Positions 1-7,898 are shown, counted from the first letter of the stretch. The stretch: 64,000 bases of DNA from Bradyrhizobium sp. CSA112 (GCF_029051645.1 NZ_JAACFS010000039.1:1-64000); one strand, 5' to 3'. The notes: generated from the letters alone by a model not told the origin. Numbers and translations are program-made.

Positions 1-35
1 CCGTAACACCATCCATGTGAGGGACGACCGCCCGC

Positions 36-100
36 CTTCCAAGCAAGCCGCGCGAAGCGCGCATTCAACAGCGCCGTAGCAAGCGCGGCTTGCTTGGAGG
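36..100. repeat. Long inverted repeat (hairpin) at window start
   Basis: Arms at 36-53 and 83-100 are reverse complements over about 18 bases with one mismatch, around a 29-base loop that holds further GC-rich dyads. The hairpin ends about 160 bases before the TIR gene. It could be a terminator of an upstream gene or a dispersed palindromic element; no T-run follows it. Nothing else is recognised in 1-261. Confidence 0.7.
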
Positions 101-261
101 GCAGACCGGGCCCGTTACCCCATCTACACTTGCTTCGCGTCCTGTGACAACCTTGACGGGCACGATCGAGGAAAGTTCATTATGGTAGATCGACTATTTG
201 TGGGTCTAGTCTTTAAACGCGTCAAATCAATCGCTAGCGAATTCGAGGAACAGGCTAAAGC

Positions 262-1041
262 ATGGCGTATATCTTTTTGAGTCACTCGCACGCCGACAAA
301 CCATTCGCGCGAAAGCTGGCCGCCGACTTACGAAATGCGGGTCACTCCGTTTGGATTGATGAGGCCGAGATCAATATCGGCGACTCTCTGATCGGAAAGA
401 TACGTTCTGGTCTGGATCAGGTAGATTTCGTTTGTGCAATACTATCTCAAGCATCGATAAAAAGCGCGTGGGTGGAGAAAGAGTTGGAGATTGCCTCCAA
501 TCGCGAGATAGACGAGAGGCGCGTTGTCGTGTTGCCGCTATTGGTAGAAGACGTACCTCTGCCGCGGTTCCTACAGGGTAAATACTACGGAGATTTTAGG
601 AAGAAGGCTTCATACAAGGCACAATTTGAAACTTTGAAGCGCTCCCTTGGCCCATCCAATCCGGTGCAAGCATCGTCTAAGGATGAAATCGCCCAGATGA
701 AGAAGGAACTGAACGCCGCCTTGGCTTTCGCCAAGGACCAGGAAGCAGCCGCAGCAAGGGCCAACGATGCGGCATTTCGCGCCAAATCTCCAGAAGTCAG
801 GGCCGCAATCGAGGCCGCTAATACGAAGTTTCCCCAACACGCGCCCATAAACCGAACGTACGCATTCGAGGTAGGTGGCAGCGTTATCACGCTCGACTAC
901 GCGCTTTGGGCTATATCGAAATCAGAGCGCAAAGGTTCGCATCCACTTGCTGCCTTGCTTACGATCTTCGATAAGTGGAAAGATATCGAAAACATGATCG
1001 AAGCGTACAGGGATATGGTCGAACGACAAGCGCCCGCTTAG
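262..1041 (+). CDS. TIR-domain protein, candidate defence effector
   Basis: Predicted cytosolic protein of 259 residues with an N-terminal TIR domain (about residues 1-125). Visible marks are FLSHSHAD (5-12), GHSVWID (27-33) and SAWVEKEL (68-75), where Glu74 sits where NAD-cleaving TIR domains carry their catalytic Glu. A Lys/Ala-rich probable coiled coil (about 138-178) leads to a C-terminal domain of about 80 residues that I do not recognise. Bacterial TIR proteins often act as NAD-degrading or signalling parts of antiviral systems; that role is inferred. GC is near one half by eye, well below most of the window, which suggests transfer. The next gene in the same direction is of HNH type. 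Confidence 0.85.
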   Translation: MAYIFLSHSHADKPFARKLAADLRNAGHSVWIDEAEINIGDSLIGKIRSGLDQVDFVCAILSQASIKSAWVEKELEIASNREIDERRVVVLPLLVEDVPLPRFLQGKYYGDFRKKASYKAQFETLKRSLGPSNPVQASSKDEIAQMKKELNAALAFAKDQEAAAARANDAAFRAKSPEVRAAIEAANTKFPQHAPINRTYAFEVGGSVITLDYALWAISKSERKGSHPLAALLTIFDKWKDIENMIEAYRDMVERQAPA

Positions 1042-1070
1042 CCTTCGAGCGGACTACTGCAATGAAGCAA

Positions 1071-1147
1071 GTAGCCTGGATGCGCGCGCAGTAACATCCG
1101 GAACCACATTGGCAAGACCCAGATATGGCTTCGCTCATCCAGGCTAC
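1071..1147. repeat. Dispersed palindromic repeat (GTAGCCCGGATG family)
   Basis: Starts GTAGCCTGGATG and ends CATCCAGGCTAC, with an imperfect dyad between, like the copies at 2320, 3611, 15596, 15913, 17235 and 35787. It fills the gap between the TIR and HNH genes. A TTG-initiated extension of the HNH frame (from 1109) would start inside the repeat, which argues for the ATG at 1160. Confidence 0.8.
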
Positions 1148-1159
1148 CAGCTGAGGCTT

Positions 1160-2323
1160 ATGGAAACAGCAAGGAGAAACTGGGTGTCTAAACCCGGCGA
1201 AAAGTTTTGCGTCTTTTGCGGTGCCAACCCAACCGTTAAAACTCGTGAGCACGTCGTTCCGTATTGGTTACTTGAAATGACGGGAGATCCGAGACGGGTC
1301 GTCGCGTTCGGCCAGAACTATGCAAGGGGCAAGAAGGTCATCGCGTATTCGTGGTCCAACTTCGTCGCACCTGCATGCGAGGCTTGCAACAACAGATATG
1401 CCGCATTGGAAGCGAGAGTTAAGCCATTCGTAGAAGCCCTTATCCGAAGAGAGTCTTTATCGGTAGCTTCCTACGTTGAACTCTTGGATTGGCTGGATAA
1501 GGTTCGTATCGGCGCATGGCTGGTAAGGCGCATGATCGAAGATTATCCAATCAAGATTTCTCCTAATTTCCACATCGATACGCGCGTCGGCCAGAAAGAT
1601 CGGATGATCGCCGTTTACGTTTTCGATAGCGGGAACGAAGGTATCAATCTCTTCGGCGTCGACAGTCTCATCTTCAACGAAATGCCTAGTTGCTTCGGCC
1701 TACGGATTAACAACATCTTGCTGGTTAACATCTCGGCTGATTTCTTCTGTTCTCGGGGATGCGGATTTCCTTATCCGGAAAAGATGCTACTGCAGATCGG
1801 AGGCAGGGACGACGGTCGTTTGGCGCTGGAAAATTTTCGCTATCCGCGGGAAATTAGCAATCCGCTCACGAGATTGACGCTATTTAAGCCAGTCGTATGG
1901 CTCTATCAGCCGATTAAATTACCGACTTCGGATCCGATCTTTCAGGGTGGGTTTGTAGGTCACATGAACCTCTTCGATTCCCGGGTGATGGCACTCACAA
2001 TGCAAGGGAACGAGCGGCTGGGGGCCTTGTTCCGCCAGAATCCGGATAATGTCCGAGTTTGCCGCGCTCCCTCTGAAATGATCGAGTTTAACGAGGTCGT
2101 TGGGGACGATTGCGCGATGCAGAAAGACATTGCTGCCAGCGTTTACGATTGCCAAGTCCGTCTTTTTAAGGCGGTCAATTATCGGTGGGTTGATCGCACG
2201 AGGAGAGACAAGTTCGCCAAAGCTTACCGGAAGCTAAAATTGGAGAACGCGGCTCAGATGGCACGCCTGTATCGGGCTGGACATGGTTCGAGCACTCTGG
2301 AGCGGACCGAGGTTGGCAAGTAG
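1160..2323 (+). CDS. HNH-type zinc protein, possible nuclease partner of TIR gene
   Basis: 387 residues from ATG 1160, with GAGG five bases upstream. The N-terminal part carries CVFC (residues 17-20), EHVVPYWLL (30-38) and CEACN (73-77) followed by a Leu-Glu pair: the CxxC/EHxxPxW/CxxCN arrangement of uncharacterised HNH-like endonuclease proteins. The remaining 300 residues match nothing I know; they may recognise a target. GC is near one half, like the TIR gene. The TAG stop lies in the first bases of a palindromic repeat, so the C-terminus may have been set or truncated by the repeat. Nuclease activity and cooperation with the TIR protein are inference. Confidence 0.72.
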   Translation: METARRNWVSKPGEKFCVFCGANPTVKTREHVVPYWLLEMTGDPRRVVAFGQNYARGKKVIAYSWSNFVAPACEACNNRYAALEARVKPFVEALIRRESLSVASYVELLDWLDKVRIGAWLVRRMIEDYPIKISPNFHIDTRVGQKDRMIAVYVFDSGNEGINLFGVDSLIFNEMPSCFGLRINNILLVNISADFFCSRGCGFPYPEKMLLQIGGRDDGRLALENFRYPREISNPLTRLTLFKPVVWLYQPIKLPTSDPIFQGGFVGHMNLFDSRVMALTMQGNERLGALFRQNPDNVRVCRAPSEMIEFNEVVGDDCAMQKDIAASVYDCQVRLFKAVNYRWVDRTRRDKFAKAYRKLKLENAAQMARLYRAGHGSSTLERTEVGK

Positions 2324-2387
2324 CCCGGATGAGCGAAGCGACATCCGGGACTAACATCGCGCCCGGATCGCGCGCCCATCCGGGCTA
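2320..2387. repeat. Dispersed palindromic repeat (GTAGCCCGGATG family)
   Basis: Begins GTAGCCCGGATGAGCGAAGC and ends CATCCGGGCTAAC. Its first TAG serves as the stop codon of the HNH gene. With the copy at 1071 it brackets that gene. Confidence 0.85.
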
Positions 2388-2478
2388 ACGCCAGCTTCGG
2401 TATTTGCGCGCTACTATCGTTGAAATCTTCCCACAGGGGTACTTACCTTCCCCCGCATCCGTAAAGAACTTCGTCCCA

Positions 2479-2844
2479 TCAAAAAACGTTCGGCCGGTTG
2501 AATATCGCCAGGAACATCGCGCCGTTGGGCGAGTGCGCGACGTGGATGTTGCCGCCCGGCCGCCACACGAAGTCGCCGGCGCCGCAGCGTCCCTCGGCGT
2601 CTTCCAGCGAGCCTTCCAGCATGGAGGTCTGTTCGAGCGCGGTGTGTTCGTGCAATGGCACGACTGCGCCGGGCGCCATCTTGAACAGGATGGTGGAGCG
2701 CCCCTCGTCATCTTGATAGAGGATCTTCATCTCGATGCCGTCGAACTGCGTTGGCTGCCAGGGCATTTTCGACGCGAGCGAAGTTCGGACGGGTTGACGG
2801 GCACTGGCTGGTTCATGGGCTCTGCTCCGGAAATAGTGGCTCAT
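2479..2844 (-). CDS. Cupin-domain protein, probably frameshifted at C-terminus
   Basis: 121 residues with a single cupin fold: HEHTALEQTSMLEGSLEDAE is the first metal-binding cupin motif (two His and a Glu) and the second includes the HVAHSPNG stretch. Substrate unknown. ATG 2844 is the longest start; an internal ATG at 2766 (MPWQPTQFDG) also fits the conserved part. The protein stops after NRPNVF, while another frame continues with FFDGTKFFTDAG, the ending encoded by the remnant at 6917-7025. Compared with that remnant the gene lacks two bases near 2490, so the last residues are out of frame. It may still be functional, since the cupin core is intact. Confidence 0.7.
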   Translation of the reverse strand: MSHYFRSRAHEPASARQPVRTSLASKMPWQPTQFDGIEMKILYQDDEGRSTILFKMAPGAVVPLHEHTALEQTSMLEGSLEDAEGRCGAGDFVWRPGGNIHVAHSPNGAMFLAIFNRPNVF

Positions 2845-2903
2845 TCCAGTTCGCCGATAGGACCGGTTCTACCACATTCCGCATTCGATCATGCGGCTAC
2901 CCG

Positions 2904-3026
2904 CTAACGCCACAGCCACGGCGAAGCAACCAGGGCAACAATGACGATGGCAGCGACGATAGCCATCCAGCCCTTGGCATCGAAATCGAAGCCGGGGCCC
3001 TTAAAGCGCAGTTGGTGGTCGGACAT
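2904..3026 (-). CDS. Small single-pass membrane protein
   Basis: 40 residues: a polar, aromatic N-terminus (MSDHQLRFKGPGFDFDAKGW) then one hydrophobic helix of about 18 residues (MAIVAAIVIVALVASPW) and a final Arg. GGAGAG lies 6-11 bases before the ATG, and an inverted repeat (AGCTCTC/GAGAGCT, about 3033-3058) lies in the leader. Proteins of this size and shape are common in Bradyrhizobium; function unknown. It is divided from the cupin gene by 59 bases and could be cotranscribed with it. Confidence 0.65.
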   Translation of the reverse strand: MSDHQLRFKGPGFDFDAKGWMAIVAAIVIVALVASPWLWR

Positions 3027-3234
3027 GACACAGCTCTCCATTTTGAAATCTTGAGAGCTGATTCGCCGGGGGATTTAGGTTTGTCGGCGGCTTTCCGATT
3101 CAGCGCAAGAGTCAAATGCAATTAGATCGGGCTATTCACAGGCCCGAAATTATGCGTATCCGAATATCGCTGCCACATCAGCCGCTTACATTGTTTCACG
3201 TGAACCCTTATCCACAACCCAAAAAAAAGCATGC

Positions 3235-3315
3235 GTAGCCCGGATGAATTCGTAGGGCGGATTAGCCCAGCGTAATCCGCCGCTCTCCCGCATCAGGTCA
3301 GTGCTAACCCACCCT
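3235..3315. repeat. Composite repeat shared with 7899-7975
   Basis: Begins like the GTAGCCCGGATG family and changes after AATTCGTA into a second family (GGGCGGATTAGC...GTAATCCGCC). The same join occurs at 7899. Both copies lie beside the 3' end of a Bug gene copy, so the repeat was part of the duplicated block. Confidence 0.7.
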
Positions 3316-3330
3316 AGTCGCTTCATACAC

Positions 3331-3599
3331 TTACTTCGCCAGCCCGAGCGACTTCAGCGCCTTGCCGTTGTCCTCGTTGTCAGCCTTCATGAACTCCGCG
3401 AAGCCAGCCGAATCCAGATAGATCATGTCGAAGCCGCGCCTGTTCATGAACTCCTTGAACTCCGCGCTGTCCCAGATCTTCTTGATCGCGGTCTCGTACT
3501 GCGCGGCAATCTCCTTCGGCAGGCCCTTGGGCGCCGCAAAGCCGCGCCACACGCCCTTGTGCCACTTGTGACCCGTCGCCTCCCCGGTGGTCGGCACGT
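3331..3599 (-). pseudogene. Bug/TctC binding-protein remnant (C-terminal 88 residues)
   Basis: Encodes the last 88 residues of the Bug-family protein at 8190-9170 with no residue difference that I can see, starting within the DVPTTGEATGHKWHKG segment and ending SLGLAK. No signal peptide, N-terminal lobe or start signal is present. The homology stops abruptly at about 3600, eleven bases before a palindromic repeat, so the break is probably repeat-associated. Not expected to make a working protein. Confidence 0.85.
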
Positions 3600-3610
3600 C
3601 CCGGAAGCGA

Positions 3611-3684
3611 GTAGCCCAGATAAGCGAGGCGATATCTGGGACAACTCTAACATCGCCCCAGGATCGCTGCGCTCATTCGGGCTG
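3611..3684. repeat. Dispersed palindromic repeat at breakpoint of Bug remnant
   Basis: GTAGCCCAGATAAGCGAGGC ... GCTCATTCGGGCTGC, a diverged member of the family at 1071. It directly follows the point where similarity to the full Bug gene ends. The following 3685-3909 holds an AT-rich stretch (3698-3730) that may be the promoter of the next gene and nothing else I can support. Confidence 0.75.
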
Positions 3685-3909
3685 CGCCCTCTTTGATTGC
3701 ATATATACAAACTACCCTTTTAAACTGCACCCTCTCCAAACCGCTTTTCCGCAGTCTTGGCGCCAGACCTCTCAACACGGCAGGTGTGGCAGCCAGCACA
3801 CACGCTCGGTCTTAAGTGCGTCGTCGGTCGCGAAAGCGCCGCGCTGTCCACAGACTTGCCGCAAACGCGTGTGGAGCATTGGTGGGGACAATTAGCCGAG
3901 TATCAATCC

Positions 3910-4731
3910 ATGCGTTTGTCAGCTTTATCGACCGCCGTCGCCGAGCGCGCCGGCGTGCTGTGCTGTGTCTTGTTTATGGTGATAAGCGTTCAAGCGCTCG
4001 CGCAGACATCGGCCACGGACAATCCGAGCCCGGCCGCAGCGCAGGCCTCAGTGCCCGCGCAGGAAAAGCCTGCGGCCGCGGCAGAAGAGAAACCGCTTGC
4101 CGCTGATACCGTCGAGCAGAGGCCGGCGCCTGCGGAAGAGAAACCAGCAATCGCCCAGGACAAGCCCACAGCCGTCGAGGAGAAGTCGGCTGCCGCGGAC
4201 GACAAGCCTGCCACCGTCGAGCAGAAGCCGGCCCCCGCCGAGGCGAAACCAGCAATCGCCCAGGACAAGCCCGCGGCCGTCGAGGAGAAGTCGGCTGCCG
4301 CGGACGACAAGCCTGCCATCGTCGAGCAGAAGCCGGCCCCCGCCGAGGCGAAACCAGCAATCGCCCAGGACAAGCCCGCGGCCGTCGAGAAGAAGTCGGC
4401 TGCCGTGGACGATAAACCTGCCATCGTCGAGCAGAAGCCGACCGTCCCGGACGCGAAGCCTGCGGTTGTCGAGCAGAGGCCGGCTCCTGCAGGCGAAAAA
4501 CCAGCGGTTGGGCGCGAGAAGCCCGCCTTGAAGCAGACGTCCGTCGCCAAGCAATCAAAAATCGCTAGCCGCAGCGAAGGGACAGAGCACAGTAAACCGG
4601 TGCAACCGGTCAGGGCAGCCCACAAGCCGCGGGGGCCGACCCTGGTCATGCTCTGCACACGCTTCCGCACCTACAATCCCTCGTCCGGAACTTATCGGGG
4701 CTACGACGGCCAGACGCATTCTTGCCGATAG
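3910..4731 (+). CDS. Secreted BA14K-type protein with heptad repeats
   Basis: 273 residues from ATG 3910, the start directly before a signal peptide (about 1-32, ending VQALAQ). The middle (about 45-215) is built of seven-residue units K-[PS]-A-x-x-x-[EDQ], and five units form a 35-residue (105-base) higher-order repeat seen about three times. The C-terminus CTRFRTYNPSSGTYRGYDGQ resembles the conserved end of the BA14K family (Brucella 14-kDa antigen), described as surface/lectin-like. A likely picture is a periplasmic or surface domain on a charged, extended stalk. Translation could begin upstream at 3757 but that part has no signal character. The repeats invite unequal recombination. Confidence 0.7.
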   Translation: MRLSALSTAVAERAGVLCCVLFMVISVQALAQTSATDNPSPAAAQASVPAQEKPAAAAEEKPLAADTVEQRPAPAEEKPAIAQDKPTAVEEKSAAADDKPATVEQKPAPAEAKPAIAQDKPAAVEEKSAAADDKPAIVEQKPAPAEAKPAIAQDKPAAVEKKSAAVDDKPAIVEQKPTVPDAKPAVVEQRPAPAGEKPAVGREKPALKQTSVAKQSKIASRSEGTEHSKPVQPVRAAHKPRGPTLVMLCTRFRTYNPSSGTYRGYDGQTHSCR

Positions 4732-4738
4732 CAAGCGT

Positions 4739-4815
4739 GGGGCGGATTAGCCCACCGGGTCCGCGCAAATGCGCGGCCCGATGACAGGCTCCGGCGTAAT
4801 CCGCCATTCCAAGTG
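4739..4815. repeat. Dispersed repeat, GGGCGGATTAGC family
   Basis: GGGCGGATTAGCCCACCGGG ... GGCGTAATCCGCC: a dyad whose ends pair and whose middle has the CGCGCAAATGCGCGG palindrome. Relatives at 3250, 7918 and 23575. The 4732-5106 interval holds only this and the repeat at 4921. Confidence 0.65.
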
Positions 4816-4920
4816 ACCAGTCGGCCGGTTACGGTTCGCTAACTTGCCCTGGTCGCTGGACCGTGACGACAGGCCGTCTCGTGCCCCGCACGAAATCGGC
4901 ATGAGTGCTGCGAGCTCCGG

Positions 4921-5030
4921 CCTATTCTACTTTGCATGGGGTTGTTTTCGCGGTTTTGTGTCTGGGCCCTGCGGAGTACTGGGAAAGAGTATCTGCACCG
5001 CATCTGGGACACGACGTCGTTGTAAGTAGC
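4921..5030. repeat. About 110-base repeat shared with 9833-9935
   Basis: CTACTTTGCATGGGGTTGTT through the GAGTATCTGCACCGC segment is nearly identical to 9833-9935 and both are followed by a short AGCAGCCC/AGTAGCCC end. No coding capacity is evident. It is probably a dispersed element or a duplicated fragment. Confidence 0.75.
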
Positions 5031-5106
5031 CCGGCCGGTCGGCGCCGGCGCATGGGCAGGTCACTGACGAACGGGCAAGGGCCATCGAATCTGGTATAAA
5101 CGCCGG

Positions 5107-5265
5107 ATGCATCCCGATGCAGCCAGCCCCCTCCTGCCACTCGTCACCTTGGCCGCGGGCGTATTTCTGCTGATGGCGCCCCGCATCGTCAGCGTCGCAG
5201 TGGCGGTCTATCTGATTGTCACCGGCCTTCTCGGCCTGAATGGGATCTACCACTTCTTCAAATAG
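5107..5265 (+). CDS. DUF3096-type small membrane protein
   Basis: 52 residues, two hydrophobic segments (about 9-24 and 30-46) split by an APRI turn, ending YHFFK. The pattern of a helix, a short Pro/Arg turn, then AVYLIVTGLLGLNG matches the DUF3096 family of small inner-membrane proteins of unknown function. No strong ribosome site; the ATG is the only start before the first helix. Confidence 0.7.
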   Translation: MHPDAASPLLPLVTLAAGVFLLMAPRIVSVAVAVYLIVTGLLGLNGIYHFFK

Positions 5266-5377
5266 GTCCGGGAGCGCGGGAATTACGGTGACAGTGCACT
5301 TAATCTGCCGATTGGACTGCGCCCCTGGAATGGGACACGATGATTTTCTGTGACAGTGCGGTTGCCGTGATGCGTTA

Positions 5378-5797
5378 TCAGGCATCCACGCTTTCCCTGG
5401 GGTTCGTCAGCCCCATCACCCACGAACAGACAACGGCGGGCAACCCCCACACAAGTCCCACATAGAACCAGTCCTGCTGGAAGGTCTTCGCATGCTCGGC
5501 CGCCGAGGGGCCCTCGTGCGTGAGGCCGTAGTACAGGACGAAAGCGATTCCGAAGCCCGCCAAGCCACAGGCGAGTGAACGCCACCATCTGTCTGACAGT
5601 CGGCGGTCCACCCACGCCGTAAAGAGCATGGGAAGAATCGAGAACGCGTAGCAAACCAGGAACGACGGCAGCCAATACCGCCCATCCTCGAAGATCGGCC
5701 CGTCAGTCCGGGCGGCGAGAAACGCGATGCAATACAGCCAGGCAAGAAGCGGCCCGAGGACGGCAAAGAGCCGAAGCCTTGTCATTTCGGTCGCCAT
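5378..5797 (-). CDS. Integral membrane protein, unknown function
   Basis: 139 residues from ATG 5797, chosen because AAGGAA stands about ten bases upstream; an upstream ATG (5887) would add 30 polar residues. Four hydrophobic helices are visible (about residues 8-26, 43-60, 74-90 and 112-130) with short charged loops. No catalytic motif. It runs in the same direction as the DMT gene 100 bases upstream. Confidence 0.65.
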   Translation of the reverse strand: MATEMTRLRLFAVLGPLLAWLYCIAFLAARTDGPIFEDGRYWLPSFLVCYAFSILPMLFTAWVDRRLSDRWWRSLACGLAGFGIAFVLYYGLTHEGPSAAEHAKTFQQDWFYVGLVWGLPAVVCSWVMGLTNPRESVDA

Positions 5798-5899
5798 GGC
5801 AGCGATTTCCTTTTCGGACTTGCTGGGATGCTTTCTCCAACTCGATAAGCCTTTGTCGCTGCGAGGCCTCCTCTCGTTCAGGCTCAAGGGTTTTCCGCC

Positions 5900-6820
5900 T
5901 TACCGCTGCCTTTGCGCCAGATAGAAGCCGAACAGCACCGTGACCAGTCCCGCCGTCTGCAGCGCGGTCGGGGGCTCGCCGAGCAGGAGCCAGCCGGCGA
6001 GGATCGTCAGCGCCGGCACGGTCGCGGGAAACACCGCGGCGCGGGCGACGCCGATGGTCTGGATCGAGAATGCGAACAGATACAGCGCGGCGGGGCCAGC
6101 CAGGATTCCCTGTGCCAGCGCCTGCAGCGCGTTCTCAGTCCAGCCCAGCGCCGCCACGCGGGCGAACCCACTAATCGTCGCATAGAGCGGCAGCAGCGCG
6201 AGCGACAGCACGCTGATGACGGTGGCGGCCGAGAACGCGGAGACGCGCCAATGGCGCAGCAGCGTGCCGAACAAGGCGAACATCAATCCGGTCATCACGA
6301 ACAGCAAATCGCCCAGCACGCCATCGGCGCCGATATGGCCGATCGACTCGGCGCCGATCACCGCAAGCCCGCCGATGATGACGACCGCCCCCAGCACACG
6401 CGAGGGCGGAACCCGCTCGCGCAAGATCACCGCGGCCAGCAGCAGGCCGCCGAGCGTCGCGCTGGATGGCTGGATGACGCTGCCATGGCCGAGCGGCACA
6501 AACAGGAAGCCGGTATAGCTGATGAGCGACATCACAGGCCCGCCCAGCACCATCAGCACCAGTCCGCGGCCCCATCCGATGCCGCTGAGATTGGCGATGC
6601 CGGCACGAAGCACGAGCGGCAGGAACACCAGCCCGGACCACACGAAGCGGTGCATCAGCAGGTCCGGCGGCGTGAAGCCGACCTTCAGCCCGTGCCGGGT
6701 CGCGACAAAGCCGAGCGCCCAGAACAGCGCCGCGCCAGCGCCGCACGCGACCCCAAGCAGGGCCGGTTTCGTGTCAGGTTTCTGGGCTGGAGCATCGCCG
6801 CCGCTCGTCGGCTGGTTCAT
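5900..6820 (-). CDS. DMT-superfamily transporter (EamA type)
   Basis: 306 residues with about ten hydrophobic helices after a short polar N-terminus (first 20 residues), in two halves of five, the EamA arrangement: the first half opens GAGAALFWALGFVATRHGL and the second follows GDLLFVMTGLMFALFGTLLR. The family exports amino acids, metabolites or drugs across the inner membrane; the substrate cannot be told here. The ATG at 6820 follows a stretch without other genes. Confidence 0.82.
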   Translation of the reverse strand: MNQPTSGGDAPAQKPDTKPALLGVACGAGAALFWALGFVATRHGLKVGFTPPDLLMHRFVWSGLVFLPLVLRAGIANLSGIGWGRGLVLMVLGGPVMSLISYTGFLFVPLGHGSVIQPSSATLGGLLLAAVILRERVPPSRVLGAVVIIGGLAVIGAESIGHIGADGVLGDLLFVMTGLMFALFGTLLRHWRVSAFSAATVISVLSLALLPLYATISGFARVAALGWTENALQALAQGILAGPAALYLFAFSIQTIGVARAAVFPATVPALTILAGWLLLGEPPTALQTAGLVTVLFGFYLAQRQR

Positions 6821-6916
6821 GGCGGACGCTTACGTCAGCCCACACCCCTGTTCAACCCACGCCCATGCAGGGCTGACGGGCGCGCCGCCGCAAGCCGCTT
6901 GCTTCCTTGCGCCGCC

Positions 6917-7025
6917 TTAGGACGCGTCTCCCGCCGCCGTAAAAAACTTCGTCCCGTCGAAAAACCGGTTCGGCCGGTTGAACATCGCCAGGAACGTCAC
7001 GCCGTCAGGCGCGTGCGCAACGTTA
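6917..7025 (-). pseudogene. Cupin gene remnant (C-terminal end)
   Basis: About 109 bases match the 3' part of the cupin gene at 2479-2844. Read on the minus strand they give a piece ending FNRPNRFFDGTKFFTAAGDA and a stop. The remnant keeps the reading frame that the larger copy has lost by two bases, so it shows the ancestral C-terminus. Its left end abuts the stop codon of the coiled-coil gene at 7023. Confidence 0.8.
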
Positions 7026-7706
7026 GCCTTGTGGGGCTGGCGTGGTAGCCGGAGCAAGGATTGCTCCTCCAACCGAAACGGGTCCCACAGGCTTGGACTC
7101 CCGGGCCATCTTTTTGCGCATTACGCGGGATAGCCGGTTGCGCGCGTGCCTTGTTGAAATGGACGAAGTTACTTCCGGGGTCATTGCATTTTTCAGCGAG
7201 TCGACCTTCGCGATAAGCGTGGAAATCTGAGCAGATATCTTCTTCACGTCTTCATGTTCATTCGTTATCTGAGCGGATATTTTCTTCACGACGACCTGCT
7301 CATCCGCGACGCTCTGTCTTAGAGAAGCAAGCGCAATTGAATCCTGCTGAAGAAGCGCTGCGTTCTGCTGCAACAGGGAGGTGTTCTCTTGCAGGGCGGC
7401 AACGTGCTGCTGCTGGGCCGACTGAACATCCTTCAATGCGGCGACAGCTGGATTCGATATTGGATCGGAAGCTTTCTGATGCGGAAGCAGTTCGGCCAAA
7501 CTGCTGATAGACGGCAGGGCGAAATCGCCGACATTCGGCAGAGCAAAATCGGAAGGCGTCATTGTATAGACGGCCGCAGCACTGTTTATTCCAAGAGCGA
7601 ACACCGCCAGCCCCAAAACCGATTTCCGGCTCGATTTCTTGCTGGGTGTCGTGGATTCGGGTTGTTCGGTTTGGCTCTGCTTTTCCGGTGTCTCGGTCAC
7701 GTGCAT
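7023..7706 (-). CDS. Membrane-anchored coiled-coil protein
   Basis: 227 residues from ATG 7706. A Ser/Thr/Lys-rich cytoplasmic start of about 30 residues is followed by one hydrophobic segment (SVLGLAVFALGINSAAAVY), a linker with two SDFALP-like repeats, then a Gln-rich coiled coil (about 95-175) and a basic tail. The pair KKISAQITNEHEDVKKISAQ is a repeated 14-residue unit. No enzyme motif; a structural or scaffold role is possible. The first 7 codons of a longer reading from 7727 run toward a hairpin, so 7706 is preferred. GC is lower than that of neighbouring genes. The stop codon lies at the edge of the cupin remnant. Confidence 0.6.
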   Translation of the reverse strand: MHVTETPEKQSQTEQPESTTPSKKSSRKSVLGLAVFALGINSAAAVYTMTPSDFALPNVGDFALPSISSLAELLPHQKASDPISNPAVAALKDVQSAQQQHVAALQENTSLLQQNAALLQQDSIALASLRQSVADEQVVVKKISAQITNEHEDVKKISAQISTLIAKVDSLKNAMTPEVTSSISTRHARNRLSRVMRKKMARESKPVGPVSVGGAILAPATTPAPQG

Positions 7707-7729
7707 TGTCCTCAAATGAGTGAACAAAA

Positions 7730-7770
7730 AAAGGAGCCGCCGCTGGATCGTCCCTCGCGACGGCTCCTTT
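7730..7770. terminator. Inverted repeat, possible terminator
   Basis: AAAGGAGCCG (7730-7739) and CGGCTCCTTT (7761-7770) pair around a 21-base loop, with A-rich and T-rich flanks on either side. It lies upstream of the coiled-coil gene, so it could end a transcript coming from the right on the minus strand. Confidence 0.4.
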
Positions 7771-7898
7771 ACACGGCACCCAACTAGAACTGCCTGAGAA
7801 TATAGGCTGATCAGATTAATTCGGCGTTAGCGCCTCAGTCGCCCGGCATGAGCCGCAAGCGATTGCCGGTTGCGCTTCCGATGTGATCGGCGCAGCAA

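Noticed and set aside
4130..4480. Regular repeats that could look like a CRISPR array
   Set aside because: The 105-base units are in frame in the BA14K-type gene and have no spacers.
5912..7048. Long plus-strand open frame opposite the DMT transporter
   Set aside because: It is Arg/Gln/His-rich, lacks a ribosome site and mirrors a well-conserved transporter on the other strand, a usual effect of high GC.
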